Notes: generated by a model not told the origin, from the sequence alone. A stretch of 64,000 bases of DNA from Erythrobacter sp. SG61-1L (GCF_001305965.1 NZ_JXQC01000002.1:30621-94620), one strand, 5' to 3'. Counted from the stretch's first letter, positions 40,958-50,297 are shown. Translations and numbers: made by a program.

Positions 40958-41293
40958 ATGTCGTTCGCAAGTATCTTTGACGGGATTCCGGCATGGGTGC
41001 TTGTGCCGTGCGCTTTCATCCTGATCGTGGCGGCGCTGCGCTATCGCGGCACCGTGGCGCTTGTCCTTACCGCGCTTTGCCTGTTCGGCCTCTGGAATGC
41101 GGGCGACCCGCATCCCTGGCTGGCCTTTCCGTTCGGCCTCCTGATCTATGCTGTGCTGTCAGGGATAGCGGGTATGTTCGGCCGCGCGATCGGAGAGGAT
41201 AGCGGCAGCGAAGGCGGCGGTTATGACCACGCGGCCGAGCAGGCGCGTTTGGCGAACGAATATCATCGCCGCGAACGCGAAGGCCGTTTCTAG
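40958..41293 (+). CDS. Small membrane protein
   Basis: 111 aa from the ATG at 40958 (gggaaagg upstream). Three hydrophobic stretches (IPAWVLVPCAFILIVAAL, GTVALVLTALCLFGLW, PWLAFPFGLLIYAVLSGIAGMF), then a charged tail (AEQARLANEYHRREREGRF). No family recognised. It ends 4 bp into the convergent DUF6437-like gene. Confidence 0.6.
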   Translation: MSFASIFDGIPAWVLVPCAFILIVAALRYRGTVALVLTALCLFGLWNAGDPHPWLAFPFGLLIYAVLSGIAGMFGRAIGEDSGSEGGGYDHAAEQARLANEYHRREREGRF

Positions 41294-41547
41294 TCCGCTG
41301 CCAAACCGGCCAGCGATGCCGCCACTCTCGCGCCGCCATGCTTGGCAATGGCCGCGGCGATGGCTTTCGCGTCGGGCCGCTCCATCGCGCCGATCTTGAT
41401 CCGATCGAGTGCAGCCAGCAGCACCGGCCTGCCCGCATCGCGTTGCGCGGCCTCAGCCTCTTTCTCGCGCTGGACGATCGCGGCGAGCATTGATTCCAGC
41501 TTTGCGCGTTCCTGCTTGATAGCTTGAAGATCGGATGATTTTGCCAT
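41290..41547 (-). CDS. DUF6437-like small helical protein
   Basis: 85 aa from the ATG at 41547 (aaggaac upstream). An N-terminal coiled coil (IKQERAKLESMLAAIVQREKEAEAAQ) and C-terminal helix (IAAAIAKHGGARVAASLAGL) recall small mob-region proteins annotated as DUF6437; that name is from memory. Dyad D3 lies 93 bp upstream. It may be a relaxosome accessory or regulator. Confidence 0.6.
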   Translation of the reverse strand: MAKSSDLQAIKQERAKLESMLAAIVQREKEAEAAQRDAGRPVLLAALDRIKIGAMERPDAKAIAAAIAKHGGARVAASLAGLAAD

Positions 41548-41639
41548 GACGTTCCTTGCCTTTCCCATGATGGTCGAGCGCGGCCGATGGTGAGTTGATA
41601 AAGGGCCGTTCGACGGTAATCGCAGTCCCTAAAGCTGAC

Positions 41640-41670
41640 TGTCGGTATTCTCTAGAAAACAAATCCGATA
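41640..41670. promoter_or_regulatory. Shared dyad operator D3 in the mob intergenic region
   Basis: TGTCGGT (41640-41646) to TCCGATA (41664-41670), 31 bp, a shorter and weaker copy of the shared dyad. It retains ACAAATCCG. It could serve the minus-strand gene at 41547. A separate GGTCTAG/CTAGACC pair (41672-41678, 41725-41731) lies beside it. Confidence 0.5.
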
Positions 41671-41909
41671 TGGTCTAGCTTCGCGTTCGGCAGCGACCGG
41701 AACGAGCGAAAAGCCGTGATTGATCTAGACCGAAATCAAACCGACGCGCGGCGCGGCCGCACCGCTTCCCATACAAGGCAGGCCCGTGCGTCCCGCTCTG
41801 ATGCGTCGCCCTGGCGCATAGCCTGCCAACAATCCCTTCCCGTCCACGTTGATTCGAGAAAGGGAGGGGAGGGAGGTCTGTTGAGAGGAAGGGGAAGGTC
41901 CAAGAAGGC

Positions 41910-41960
41910 AAATACGCAGGATAGCGTAAGCGACAGCATTGTAACACAATGGCGATCGCT
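41910..41960 (-). other. Candidate origin of transfer (oriT) with nick-like site
   Basis: On the minus strand TATCCTGC (complement of 41916-41923) fits the IncP-type nick consensus YATCCTGY. Immediately 5' of it on that strand is an inverted repeat: CATTGT-AAC-ACAATG (41937-41951) inside outer AGCGA/TCGCT arms. This nick-plus-repeat order is that of RP4-like oriTs, and it lies 25-75 bp upstream of mobC. Cleavage here would send 41.9 to 16.9 kb in first. Not proven. Confidence 0.55.
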
Positions 41961-41984
41961 CACGGCCGCTGCACGGGGCTGGTC

Positions 41985-42572
41985 ATGGCGCATCTGACGC
42001 TGCGAATTGACGACGACCTTGCGGCCGCCGTGGATGCTCTGGCGAGAGCGGGGGGCATGACCCGCAGCAAATGGATTGCCCGCGCGATCATCGACGCGCT
42101 CCCCGCCCGTCCCGACGAGGTGCGCGACATGCCCGTCAGCGGCGCGGTATCGAAAATGCTCTCTCTGCGCTTCCCGGTGGAGGAACTGGCAGCGATGGAG
42201 CTGGTCGCATCTCGTGCTGGCCTCACGCGCGCGCAATGGATCAAGCGCACCCTGCGCTGGCAATTATGGACGAGGGCGGGGGAGTTGCGCCTGGTGCCGA
42301 GCAGCCATCGGGCGATCATCAAACTTGTGAGCCAGGTGCGGGCGATCGGCCGTTCTCTCAATCAGGCTGTGAAGGCGATGAACGCCGCCAACCGTCCCCA
42401 AAGCCCGCTCGAAATCCAGCGCATCGCGGCTGAGGTGATTGCGATGGAGGACCGCATTTCGCAGCTTGTCAACGACGCCGCAGCAGGCTTGACCGAGATC
42501 CTTTCCGGCGAGGTCTATTATTGGACCGGACGCGAACGAAAGCTGCCCAGCATCATCGGGACCGCGCGATGA
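41985..42572 (+). CDS. mobC: MobC/TraJ-like relaxosome accessory with two RHH segments
   Basis: 195 aa from the ATG at 41985. Two ribbon-helix-helix-like repeats are seen: LTLRIDDDLAAAVDALARAGGMTRSKWIARAI and LSLRFPVEELAAMELVASRAGLTRAQWIKRTL. The C-terminal MobC-like region has LVSQVRAIGRSLNQAVKAMNA. Such proteins bind the oriT repeat and load the relaxase. It overlaps the relaxase by 4 bp. Confidence 0.78.
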   Translation: MAHLTLRIDDDLAAAVDALARAGGMTRSKWIARAIIDALPARPDEVRDMPVSGAVSKMLSLRFPVEELAAMELVASRAGLTRAQWIKRTLRWQLWTRAGELRLVPSSHRAIIKLVSQVRAIGRSLNQAVKAMNAANRPQSPLEIQRIAAEVIAMEDRISQLVNDAAAGLTEILSGEVYYWTGRERKLPSIIGTAR

Positions 42573-44050
42573 ACCCGTTTGTATTCTCCGAGCGGACCCT
42601 TGAGGAACTGGAACGTGTGCAGGGCGCGCGCGGGGCAGGGCGGGGGCGCGTCGATCGGAGCGGCAACCGCAAGATGGAGCGCGCCCTTGGCGCGATGCTG
42701 CGCGCACCACATGAACTGGTATTTGCCGGAACCGCGCGCCTGTCCGATGCCATCAGCAGTCGCAACGCCACATCGCATCATGCTCGCAGCGCGAGAGCAT
42801 TGCAGACGATCGACCGCACGGCGAAGCGCACGCCGCAGGTCATGGTGAAGATCACAAGCCGCATCCATGATGCGGGCAGCACCGTGGGCGCCATGACCTA
42901 TATAGGCCGTGTCGGCATGTCGGACCGGGAGCCGATCGGGATCGAGACGAGCGAGGGCAAACATCTTGTCGACGCCCATGACATGCTCATGCTGGCGCGC
43001 GAATGGCAGCAATGGGAGCAGGCCGACGAGGCACGCCGGAAGGGTGCGACGGCGATCGCGATGGTATTTTCCATGCCACCGGGCACAGACCCGGAAAAAG
43101 TGCGCGACGCCGTTCGGGAGCTGGCCGAAAATGATATGGCCAATCGCCGCTGGGTGATGGCACTCCATACCGATCAGGACCATCCCCATGTGCATCTGCT
43201 GATCGCCGGTCGCGACAATGACGGCCGCCGCTTCAACCCCAACCGGGAGTTCCTTCAGCATTGCCGGGAGCGATTTGCCGAGAATCTTCGCGCGCGAGGG
43301 ATCGAGGCGGACGCCACCCCCCGAAAGGCGCGGGGCTATCCGCCCAAGACAGACCCGACGCCCGTTGTGAAGATGCGGGAGAGGGGCGTTGTTCCCGATG
43401 CAGACAAGGGCCGCCGCGACATGATCGCGCCCAAACCGGACGCGCCCGATCAGCTAGTCCGGCGAGAGAAAGCACGCTCGAAAACCGTGGCGAGCATGAC
43501 TGTGGTGCGCGGCGTCTATCAGCGCGCCATTGCCGAATTGGAAGCGCATGGCGGACAGGAACAAGGCGAGCGGGCGAAGGCGCTACGCGCCTTTGTCGAT
43601 GCTATGCCGGGTGCGCTGGACGCGCGCAGCGAGATCGTGGAGCGGTTGAAATCGGGTAATGCCCTGTCGCCCGAATATAAAAAGGACCCGCAGCTTGAAC
43701 GCCTGAAATCGCGTGTCGAGCGCCGCGATGCCGAACAGCGAACGGAGGCCCTGGACCGTCTTGCACGCGCCACCGCTAAAGTCAGATCGGCATCGGCCGA
43801 GCTGAAGGAGGGTGCGCCGAAGCGGGCAGGGAAGGACCGTGGCCCTGCCATAGATCGGATTAGAGCGAAGGCGGCCGAGTTGCGGAAAGGTCCGGAGGCG
43901 AGCGGCCCCCGCGATGCGCTTGCGGCTTCTCGCGAGCGGTTGCAGGCCATGCAGCGCAAGGTTGATGAGGCGGTGAAAGACCGGGATCGCAGCAAGGACC
44001 GCGATCGGGAGCGGGGCCGTGACAAGGATCGGGACGGGCCGAGCCGATGA
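42569..44050 (+). CDS. Conjugative relaxase (MOB-P-like, VirD2/TraI type)
   Basis: 493 aa from the ATG at 42569. The metal-binding HUH-type motif is His200-T-D-Q-D-His205-P-His207-V-His209, followed by GRDNDGRRFN. Candidate nucleophile tyrosines are in MTYIGR (about 110) or nearer the N-terminus; which one is used is not clear. The C-terminal 200 residues are charged and helical, ending in a DR-rich repeat, probably the coupling or secretion signal. It nicks oriT and pilots the strand. Confidence 0.85.
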   Translation: MNPFVFSERTLEELERVQGARGAGRGRVDRSGNRKMERALGAMLRAPHELVFAGTARLSDAISSRNATSHHARSARALQTIDRTAKRTPQVMVKITSRIHDAGSTVGAMTYIGRVGMSDREPIGIETSEGKHLVDAHDMLMLAREWQQWEQADEARRKGATAIAMVFSMPPGTDPEKVRDAVRELAENDMANRRWVMALHTDQDHPHVHLLIAGRDNDGRRFNPNREFLQHCRERFAENLRARGIEADATPRKARGYPPKTDPTPVVKMRERGVVPDADKGRRDMIAPKPDAPDQLVRREKARSKTVASMTVVRGVYQRAIAELEAHGGQEQGERAKALRAFVDAMPGALDARSEIVERLKSGNALSPEYKKDPQLERLKSRVERRDAEQRTEALDRLARATAKVRSASAELKEGAPKRAGKDRGPAIDRIRAKAAELRKGPEASGPRDALAASRERLQAMQRKVDEAVKDRDRSKDRDRERGRDKDRDGPSR

Positions 44051-44502
44051 CCGATGACGAGCTGCTGACCACTCTTGCCGTTCAGATTGCGGCGCTGGCC
44101 GACGGCGTTGAGGCCGTCATGGAAAACCAGCGTTTGTTGGTCGCGAGGCTGGACGAACAGGCGACGAGCCTTGCGGCGATAGGCGTTGCTGTGGGCATGA
44201 CCTATCTTGCAACCGGGAGTGAAACGCCGTTGCCCGTCGATGTGCTTGAGGATCGCGCCTTTGCCCGGTTTCTCGAAAATTATCCGATCGACGGACCGCC
44301 TATCGTCGGCAAGCCCAAGATGGATGAGCATATGGCGCAGCTCGACAAGGTTGATCCGGCGCGCCTCGCCAGCGGCTTTCGCGAGTTGGCCCGTCAGGCT
44401 GACCTTTCCGCTATCGAGCGGATACGCAACAGACAGATCGAGCGTGCGGCACGGCAGCGGCATGGCGATCTTGAAGCGTTGGAACGGGGGAGGGACCGCT
44501 GA
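44047..44502 (+). CDS. Hypothetical protein coupled to the relaxase
   Basis: 151 aa, overlapping the relaxase stop (ATGA). An N-terminal coiled coil (LAVQIAALADGVEAVMENQRLLVARLDEQATSLAAIGVAV) is followed by a Pro/Asp-rich middle and a basic helical end. No family recognised. Its place suggests a relaxosome or mobilisation accessory. It converges with the T4SS operon. Confidence 0.6.
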   Translation: MTDDELLTTLAVQIAALADGVEAVMENQRLLVARLDEQATSLAAIGVAVGMTYLATGSETPLPVDVLEDRAFARFLENYPIDGPPIVGKPKMDEHMAQLDKVDPARLASGFRELARQADLSAIERIRNRQIERAARQRHGDLEALERGRDR

Positions 44503-44520
44503 GTGCGGTCCATCGAAGCA

Positions 44521-46047
44521 TTATCGGTCCTCGCGGTCGCGTTCCCGATCGCTGCTATCGTGCTGGCGCGCCTGATCCGGCCCAGCTTCTCGTTGCCGTT
44601 CGACGTCCCGCACAATTGCCCTGGCGGCGTCCCGTTCTGCATGGAGATGCGGAGGCTGGATTTTCACGCCGTTCGCGAGTGATTCAGCGATGGCCGATCG
44701 GGCAGCTCTTTTCATTTCGTCCGCCTCGCCCGACCTGCCTCCATATTTATGATCTATCACGGCATCGATCGCGACGAGTTGCTTGGCCGCACTGTTCAGC
44801 CGGTTATCCTGCAATCGCTCCTCTTGCGTCATGGCTATAAAATCGAGAGCTGCTTTGCCGTCGCGAAAGCGGTCCGCATAGCTGCGCGGATCGTCTTGCC
44901 TTGGCTGAAATCTCTCCTCGTTAATTCGCCACGCCAAAGGCCCGCTATATGTGAGGTGGTCCCAGCCCCGTCCCGATGGACCGTCCCGAAGCGGATCATC
45001 GGGGGCCAGTTCGGCCAAGGCATCTTTAACGAACGCAGGCGACGCCCAATCCACGTCGAGACTTCGAGAAGGATCTACGGGATTATGTAAGCTATACATA
45101 CCAGCAGCCAGTCGATCGTCTCCCTCCTTTTCGACTTGCACATCACCGACATAATCGAAGCCAGCGAGGTTTGCCGGATCGCGCCGCCCTTCATGATATT
45201 CTCTCGACAATTCATCGAACAGACGCAGGGCTTCGCCAGCGGATAGCTGGACGCGAACCGCTCTATAGTCGCGATCTTCCTCGTCCCAGGTCAAAATGGA
45301 ATAGGGCTTATCGACCGGCTCGACAGCCTGTTCACGCTGCGCCGTGACGCTCGCAGACAAATCATTCGATCTCGTTTCTTCAGCGGTGCGCCTGAAATCG
45401 GTTGCGGCTTCTCGCTGCTGTTCAACGTCCAGCACGCGCGGCACGGCAACCCGCTCTCCCTGTTCAAGCGTCTGAGCTACCGATTCCAGAGCCGCCCGCT
45501 TCATCTTGTCGGCTTCCGGGGTATCCGCGCCATATTTACGGTCTATGGCGGCGTCGAGCGCCGCGACGGCCTTGGCGCCGGCGTTCATGCGGCTGTCCTG
45601 CAAGCGTTCGGCCTGGCTGAGCTGCCGGAAATCTCTTGCCCCGTCTCGATCGGGATCGCGGTGTTCGGTGCCCTTGGTCGCATCGCCGGGAGCGCGGTCC
45701 TCCCGCATGTCCCCGTTTCGCTCCAACGCCTCAAGCCTGCGATCTTCGGCCAGTTCGGCGGCCTGGCTGCGTTCTTCGGCCAATGTCGACCAAGCGTTCC
45801 ACGCGGCCTCTCTTTCCCGCAATTGAGCCGCGACCTTTTCAATCTCGCGGCTATGCCGTTCGGAGTTCCGATCCTGTGAGGAAAGCTCGTCGAAGCGGTT
45901 GGCGGCGGAACGCATCAAGCTCGCGGCGTCCTCGTAATTCGCATAGACATAATCATCGCTGAGGCCCTTCGCCTCCTCGCGGATCTCAGCCGAGATTCTT
46001 TCCTCCAGCGACTTGTCGCTTCCGCCGTCTGTCCGCTCCTTATTCAT
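44521..46047 (-). CDS. Large charged protein with an internal duplication, last gene of the T4SS operon
   Basis: 508 aa, hydrophilic. Two related segments of about 70 residues occur, one in the middle (SQAERLQDSRMNAGAKAVAALDAAIDRKYG...EADKMKRAA) and one near the C-terminus (TQEERLQDNRLNSAAKQLVAIDAVIDHKYG...EADEMKRAA). Between them is a strand-rich domain (KPYSILTWDEEDRDYRAVRVQLSAGEALRLFDEL). No family recognised. It begins 9 bp after virD4. A DNA-processing accessory or a secreted substrate are both possible. Confidence 0.65.
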   Translation of the reverse strand: MNKERTDGGSDKSLEERISAEIREEAKGLSDDYVYANYEDAASLMRSAANRFDELSSQDRNSERHSREIEKVAAQLREREAAWNAWSTLAEERSQAAELAEDRRLEALERNGDMREDRAPGDATKGTEHRDPDRDGARDFRQLSQAERLQDSRMNAGAKAVAALDAAIDRKYGADTPEADKMKRAALESVAQTLEQGERVAVPRVLDVEQQREAATDFRRTAEETRSNDLSASVTAQREQAVEPVDKPYSILTWDEEDRDYRAVRVQLSAGEALRLFDELSREYHEGRRDPANLAGFDYVGDVQVEKEGDDRLAAGMYSLHNPVDPSRSLDVDWASPAFVKDALAELAPDDPLRDGPSGRGWDHLTYSGPLAWRINEERFQPRQDDPRSYADRFRDGKAALDFIAMTQEERLQDNRLNSAAKQLVAIDAVIDHKYGGRSGEADEMKRAARSAIAESLANGVKIQPPHLHAERDAARAIVRDVERQREAGPDQARQHDSSDRERDREDR

Positions 46048-46056
46048 TGACAGCTC

Positions 46057-47976
46057 CTATACCGCTACATGCCCGCCATCGCCGGAATGGGTCTTAGCCG
46101 CGTCGTCGTCGGCCGATGCTGGCGCGGGTGCCGCGTCGAAATCCATGCCGGTAAAGTCCGCCGACAGTCCGAGGCTTTCAAAGAAGGCGGTTGCCTTGTG
46201 GGGGTCCGCATCGTCGGGAAGCCCGTCGAGAGGAAAGCCGACGAGGCGCGCGAAATCTATCCCGTTCAGCGCGTCCTCGTCCGACATTTCGGGCGCTTCG
46301 GCCGCCGCGATGATCGCCAGCGATCGCCGCGCAATCGACGGGTCCAGCGGCCGCTCCGCAACGGGGGGTGGCGCGATGCTGGACGCCGTGACCATCCACT
46401 TGTCCATATAATAGCGCAGCTTCTTGCCCTTCAGCGGTGGGATGCCCGCGCGCAGCACAATCACGTCATCCTGCGACATGAGCAGGAGTTCTTGCGGGAG
46501 CATGAGCGGGCGGCGCTGATCGGAGGTCGAAACCGATCCTTCGAACGCCTCCCACACCCGGCGCGATTTGCTGTGTGCGGCATAGGTATAGTTGCCGAGG
46601 CGTTCGGATATTTCCTTGGCGACATTATTGTCCTTGGGGGTGAAAACCAGTTCGACACCGCAGTTCTGGACAATTTCGGAGGTCACATCGGGGCCATACA
46701 CATCGCGCAATTGCCCGCGTGCCTGGATCACGGGGAGCAGGCGGATACCGTAGCCCGCCACATAGCTGAAGCCCGATGCGATGACGCTGGCGCGTCCGAG
46801 ACGCGCAAATTCATCGAGCAGTAGGAGCAGCTTCAGCGGATGCTTGCCCGCCTTGGGGTCCGGCAGCTCGCGGACATTAAGGTCGATGAGCTGTTGAAAG
46901 AGCAGATTATATATGTCGGAAATCCGCTCCATATTATCGGGCGAGACGCCCAAATAGAGCGAGATCGGCTTGGTGCGAAACTCGCGCAGGTCGAAATCGG
47001 ATTCCGAGGTTGCCGCATCGACATAGGGGTTGATCCAGAGGTTGATTTTCGCGGACACCGATTGCCGGATGCCGGTGAAGGTGTTGGCCGAGCTGGAAAT
47101 CCAGTCATTCAGCGCCGAAACGCAGGCTTCCGAGAGCGGATTGCCCGCGGCCGTCCTGTCCTTGATGATCCGGGGAAACCGCTCTTTCGCATCCCCGGCG
47201 CTGAAATTGCGATACACTTCGCCCATCGTGAAGGGGAGTTCGTCGGTTGCGGCGATATAGGAAGCCACGCCGAGAAAGGCGGTGCGGGCGCTGTCCATCC
47301 AGAAACTCTCGCCATTGGCGGGAGGCGGCCAGAGCATCGCCGCGATCTTCTGCAATTCGTCGATCACTTCGACAGGATCGGTGCGGTTGATATGCGAGAA
47401 GGGATTAAAGCGCGCGGTGCGTCCGTTGGGATCGAGCGGATCGAACAGCAGCACCTTATGGCCCTGGCTCTTGCGCCATCCCGCCGACTTTTCCCAATTC
47501 TCCTGTTTCACATCAAGGACGACGATCGAGTCAGGCCATGTCAGCAGATTGGGGATGACGACGCCGACGCCTTTGCCCGCGCGCGTCGGAGCTTCGAGCA
47601 AGACATGCTCCGTCCCGCCAAACTGGATGAAATCGCCGCCCATCTTGCCGAGCAACAAGCCTTCACCGGCCATGAGGCTGGCACGGCGCGCTTCGGGTTT
47701 GGTGGCCCAGCGCGCCGCGCCATGCAGCGCGTCCTTGCGATTCATGAAAATGTAGGCGGCGATCAGACCGCCAGCGGCCGACACGCCGAGGACGCCCTTG
47801 AGCAGCCAGCCCATGACATAGCCATTATGGCGGTAGAACCAGAAATATTCGGGCAGTTTGAGCAGATTCAGATCGGCGCGGAATTGCCCCATGCCGATAA
47901 TGGCGACAAGGCCGCCCAGGACGAATATCACGATGACCGCGAACACAGCGTATATAGCAAGGGAACGACGGTCCAT
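46057..47976 (-). CDS. virD4: T4SS coupling protein VirD4/TraG
   Basis: 639 aa. Two N-terminal membrane helices (AIYAVFAVIVIFVLGGLVAII, WLLKGVLGVSAAGGLIAAYIF), then Walker A (APTRAGKGVGVVIPNLL) and Walker B (LLLLLDEFARLG). The TraG signature EPTDGARR region is represented by the ARWATKPEARRASL segment. It joins the relaxosome to the channel and pumps the strand. It follows virB11 by 12 bp in the same transcript. Confidence 0.93.
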   Translation of the reverse strand: MDRRSLAIYAVFAVIVIFVLGGLVAIIGMGQFRADLNLLKLPEYFWFYRHNGYVMGWLLKGVLGVSAAGGLIAAYIFMNRKDALHGAARWATKPEARRASLMAGEGLLLGKMGGDFIQFGGTEHVLLEAPTRAGKGVGVVIPNLLTWPDSIVVLDVKQENWEKSAGWRKSQGHKVLLFDPLDPNGRTARFNPFSHINRTDPVEVIDELQKIAAMLWPPPANGESFWMDSARTAFLGVASYIAATDELPFTMGEVYRNFSAGDAKERFPRIIKDRTAAGNPLSEACVSALNDWISSSANTFTGIRQSVSAKINLWINPYVDAATSESDFDLREFRTKPISLYLGVSPDNMERISDIYNLLFQQLIDLNVRELPDPKAGKHPLKLLLLLDEFARLGRASVIASGFSYVAGYGIRLLPVIQARGQLRDVYGPDVTSEIVQNCGVELVFTPKDNNVAKEISERLGNYTYAAHSKSRRVWEAFEGSVSTSDQRRPLMLPQELLLMSQDDVIVLRAGIPPLKGKKLRYYMDKWMVTASSIAPPPVAERPLDPSIARRSLAIIAAAEAPEMSDEDALNGIDFARLVGFPLDGLPDDADPHKATAFFESLGLSADFTGMDFDAAPAPASADDDAAKTHSGDGGHVAV

Positions 47977-47988
47977 GCGCCTCTTCCT

Positions 47989-48987
47989 TCACATGCCGGA
48001 CGTGTCCGGCTCGAAATAGATTTCCGTCACGCGGAAATGTCCGTCGACCTTCTTGCACTGGACAACCACGTCGACGAGTAGATGGAGCAGCGCGAGGATG
48101 TCCTTGCGTTCCAGATCGCGGCCGCCTTCGGATTCCTTCACCAGCAGCGACAATTGCTCGAAAGCGAGCGCGGCCGAGTCCGCATGAACGGTCGTGATCG
48201 AACCGGGGTGGCCACTGTTGACGTTGCGGAGATAGAAAAAGGCCGTGCCGTCGCGCAGCTCTTGCAACAGGATGCGATCGGGCCGCATCCGCAGGCTCGC
48301 TTCGAGAAGATGCTTGGCGCCAACCTTGGCCTGGCCTTGCCCGTCCTTCGAATAGAGCAGATGCACAGCGTTGCGGTGCGGAACGATCAGTTCTCTCGTA
48401 TCTTCGATCGTCAGCAACCGTTCCTGATCGGGAATGAGCTGGATCAGCGCCTTGGAGAGCGTCGTCTTGCCCGAACCCGTCGCACCGGAAATCAGGATAT
48501 TCTTGCGCGACTTCACCGCCAGCTTAAGGAAACCGGGCCAGTCTCCCCTTTGCTTGAGTGCGATCAGCTCCGCATCGGCGGCCGACGAGCGGCCGCGCGC
48601 GATCTTCGTTTGCTCGAACAGGCCACCCGCATCCAGCTCGCCCAGGCCGAAGGTCTTGGTCGAAGGCTTGCGGATCGTGATCGAATAGAGGCCCAAATCG
48701 CAGGCAGGCGGCGCGACAATCTGAACGCGCTCGCCCGATGGCAGACTGGTCGAGCAGATCGGAGACGAGGCATTGACGGTCTGGCGCGTATAATTGGCCA
48801 TCGCGGTCGAGAGCGATTCCAGCCACTCATTCGTCAGCCGGTCCTCTTTCTCCCACGACCACCCACCCCGGCCTTCGATCCCGACTTCGCACGGCCTGTT
48901 GATGACCAGTTCCGTCACATCGGCGGCATCGAGGAACGGCCGCAACGGCTCCATATGATGATCGAGAATGGCGGCGTCGAAACTCAC
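47989..48987 (-). CDS. virB11: T4SS ATPase VirB11
   Basis: 332 aa from the GTG at 48987, overlapping the virB10 stop by 3 bp. N-terminal domain (LRPFLDAADVTELVINRPCEVGIEG), then Walker A GATGSGKTTLSKAL, Asp box LLTIEDTREL, the LRMRPDRILLQELR segment and HPGSITTVHADS His box. A hexameric secretion ATPase at the inner membrane, driving pilus assembly and transfer. Confidence 0.95.
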   Translation of the reverse strand: MSFDAAILDHHMEPLRPFLDAADVTELVINRPCEVGIEGRGGWSWEKEDRLTNEWLESLSTAMANYTRQTVNASSPICSTSLPSGERVQIVAPPACDLGLYSITIRKPSTKTFGLGELDAGGLFEQTKIARGRSSAADAELIALKQRGDWPGFLKLAVKSRKNILISGATGSGKTTLSKALIQLIPDQERLLTIEDTRELIVPHRNAVHLLYSKDGQGQAKVGAKHLLEASLRMRPDRILLQELRDGTAFFYLRNVNSGHPGSITTVHADSAALAFEQLSLLVKESEGGRDLERKDILALLHLLVDVVVQCKKVDGHFRVTEIYFEPDTSGM

Positions 48988-50297
48988 CGGCGCAGCCTCA
49001 GCGAATAGACCTGGCTGAAATCCACATCGCGGGCGACCATGATGGTCATTTCCCGACCTTGCGGCGCGGTCAGGCGCGGGCGTATCCGTTGGGAATCCTG
49101 CGCCGCGACGGCCGCGGCCGTATTCGGCGTTTCCATCGTCTGATCGAGGCCGGAAACGCGGTTGCTGATAGCATCGCCGGCGTCCCCGACGATCGACAGC
49201 AGCAACGCGCCGCCGAAGCGTTGCCAAAAGAATGTGTCGACGCGGCCGCCCATACCCGCACGGCCCAATTGATCGGCCGCTGGCGAGCCGAGGCTGACAG
49301 AAATCCCCGCTGGCGTGATGGCCCGGTTCCAGAGGACGAAGATGCGATTTTCCCCTTGCGAGAAGCCGCCCGCATATTCGCCAAGAACGCGCGTGCCCTT
49401 TTCCATCAGGATCACATTGCCATTGGCGGACCATACATCGTGAGGGATGACGCAGCTCGTCAGGCCGGGTTGCGTCGAGTCCATCGCTGTTTGCAACACA
49501 CAGGGGATTTGCGATCCCGCCGTAACGAGGAAATTGCGGTTTCCAAGCCGCGAGGCGGAAACGGTCTGGATCGACATGCCATTGAGCCGCTGTTCGATCG
49601 CATTGGCCCCGCCAGCAGGCGAGCCAGCGGGATCGCCTGCGCCCGCAGCGCCGCCGATATTGAGATTGCTGAATGGCTCTCCCGATGACCGTTCCTGTCC
49701 CCCGAACGATCCGAAACCTTGGGGAGACACGGCCATCAGCGGCGCGCGGCGCATGGCGTCCTGCCTCGCCTGTTCGCGCTGTTGTGCCGCAAGCCGCGCT
49801 TGCCGTTCCTGTTCGATGCGCTGCGCCGCCGCGTTCTGGCCTTCAGGCCCGATTGCGGGAACCTGCCCGCCCTGTGACAGATCCTGGCCGCCTTCCGACA
49901 TGATCGGATTGCCGAAAGGATCGGTCCCGACCTGTTGCAACGCATAGGGATTGCGCGTGTCCTGTTGCACGACGACTTGCGCGGCCTGGCGCGCGGAGCG
50001 TTCGGCGGAGGCATCATCGAGCCTGAAGGTCGATTCATCTGGCCCCGTCGATGACTTGTCGCTTTGCGCGGCCATCGAATAGACGACGAAGCCGACGAAG
50101 CACGCGCCCAGGAGCATTGCTCCCTTGCCAGCCTTGCCCATCGCACTGAGCCGCCCGCGCGGATTGAACGCGCCCCGATCCACTTCCGGCGTGGTGCGGT
50201 TGGCGTCCTTCAGCACATCATCCGGCACATCGGTATTGTCATAGACTGGCGCGCTCGCGCGATCGGCCGCGCCCGCCCTGTTTTCATTCTCGCTCAT
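48984..50297 (-). CDS. virB10: T4SS core-complex protein VirB10
   Basis: 437 aa. A cytoplasmic N-terminus, one membrane helix (GKGAMLLGACFVGFVVYSMA), a long Gln/Ala-rich periplasmic stretch, then the TrbI/VirB10 beta-barrel domain (IPCVLQTAMDSTQPGLTSCVIPHDVWSANGNVILMEKGTRVLGEY). It spans both membranes and senses ATP use. It overlaps virB9 and virB11 by 4 and 3-4 bp. Confidence 0.94.
   Translation of the reverse strand: MSENENRAGAADRASAPVYDNTDVPDDVLKDANRTTPEVDRGAFNPRGRLSAMGKAGKGAMLLGACFVGFVVYSMAAQSDKSSTGPDESTFRLDDASAERSARQAAQVVVQQDTRNPYALQQVGTDPFGNPIMSEGGQDLSQGGQVPAIGPEGQNAAAQRIEQERQARLAAQQREQARQDAMRRAPLMAVSPQGFGSFGGQERSSGEPFSNLNIGGAAGAGDPAGSPAGGANAIEQRLNGMSIQTVSASRLGNRNFLVTAGSQIPCVLQTAMDSTQPGLTSCVIPHDVWSANGNVILMEKGTRVLGEYAGGFSQGENRIFVLWNRAITPAGISVSLGSPAADQLGRAGMGGRVDTFFWQRFGGALLLSIVGDAGDAISNRVSGLDQTMETPNTAAAVAAQDSQRIRPRLTAPQGREMTIMVARDVDFSQVYSLRLRR

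Noticed and set aside
46840..48081. A 413-codon frame antisense to virD4
   Set aside because: The opposite strand encodes virD4 with all motifs; this frame shows no recognisable domain.
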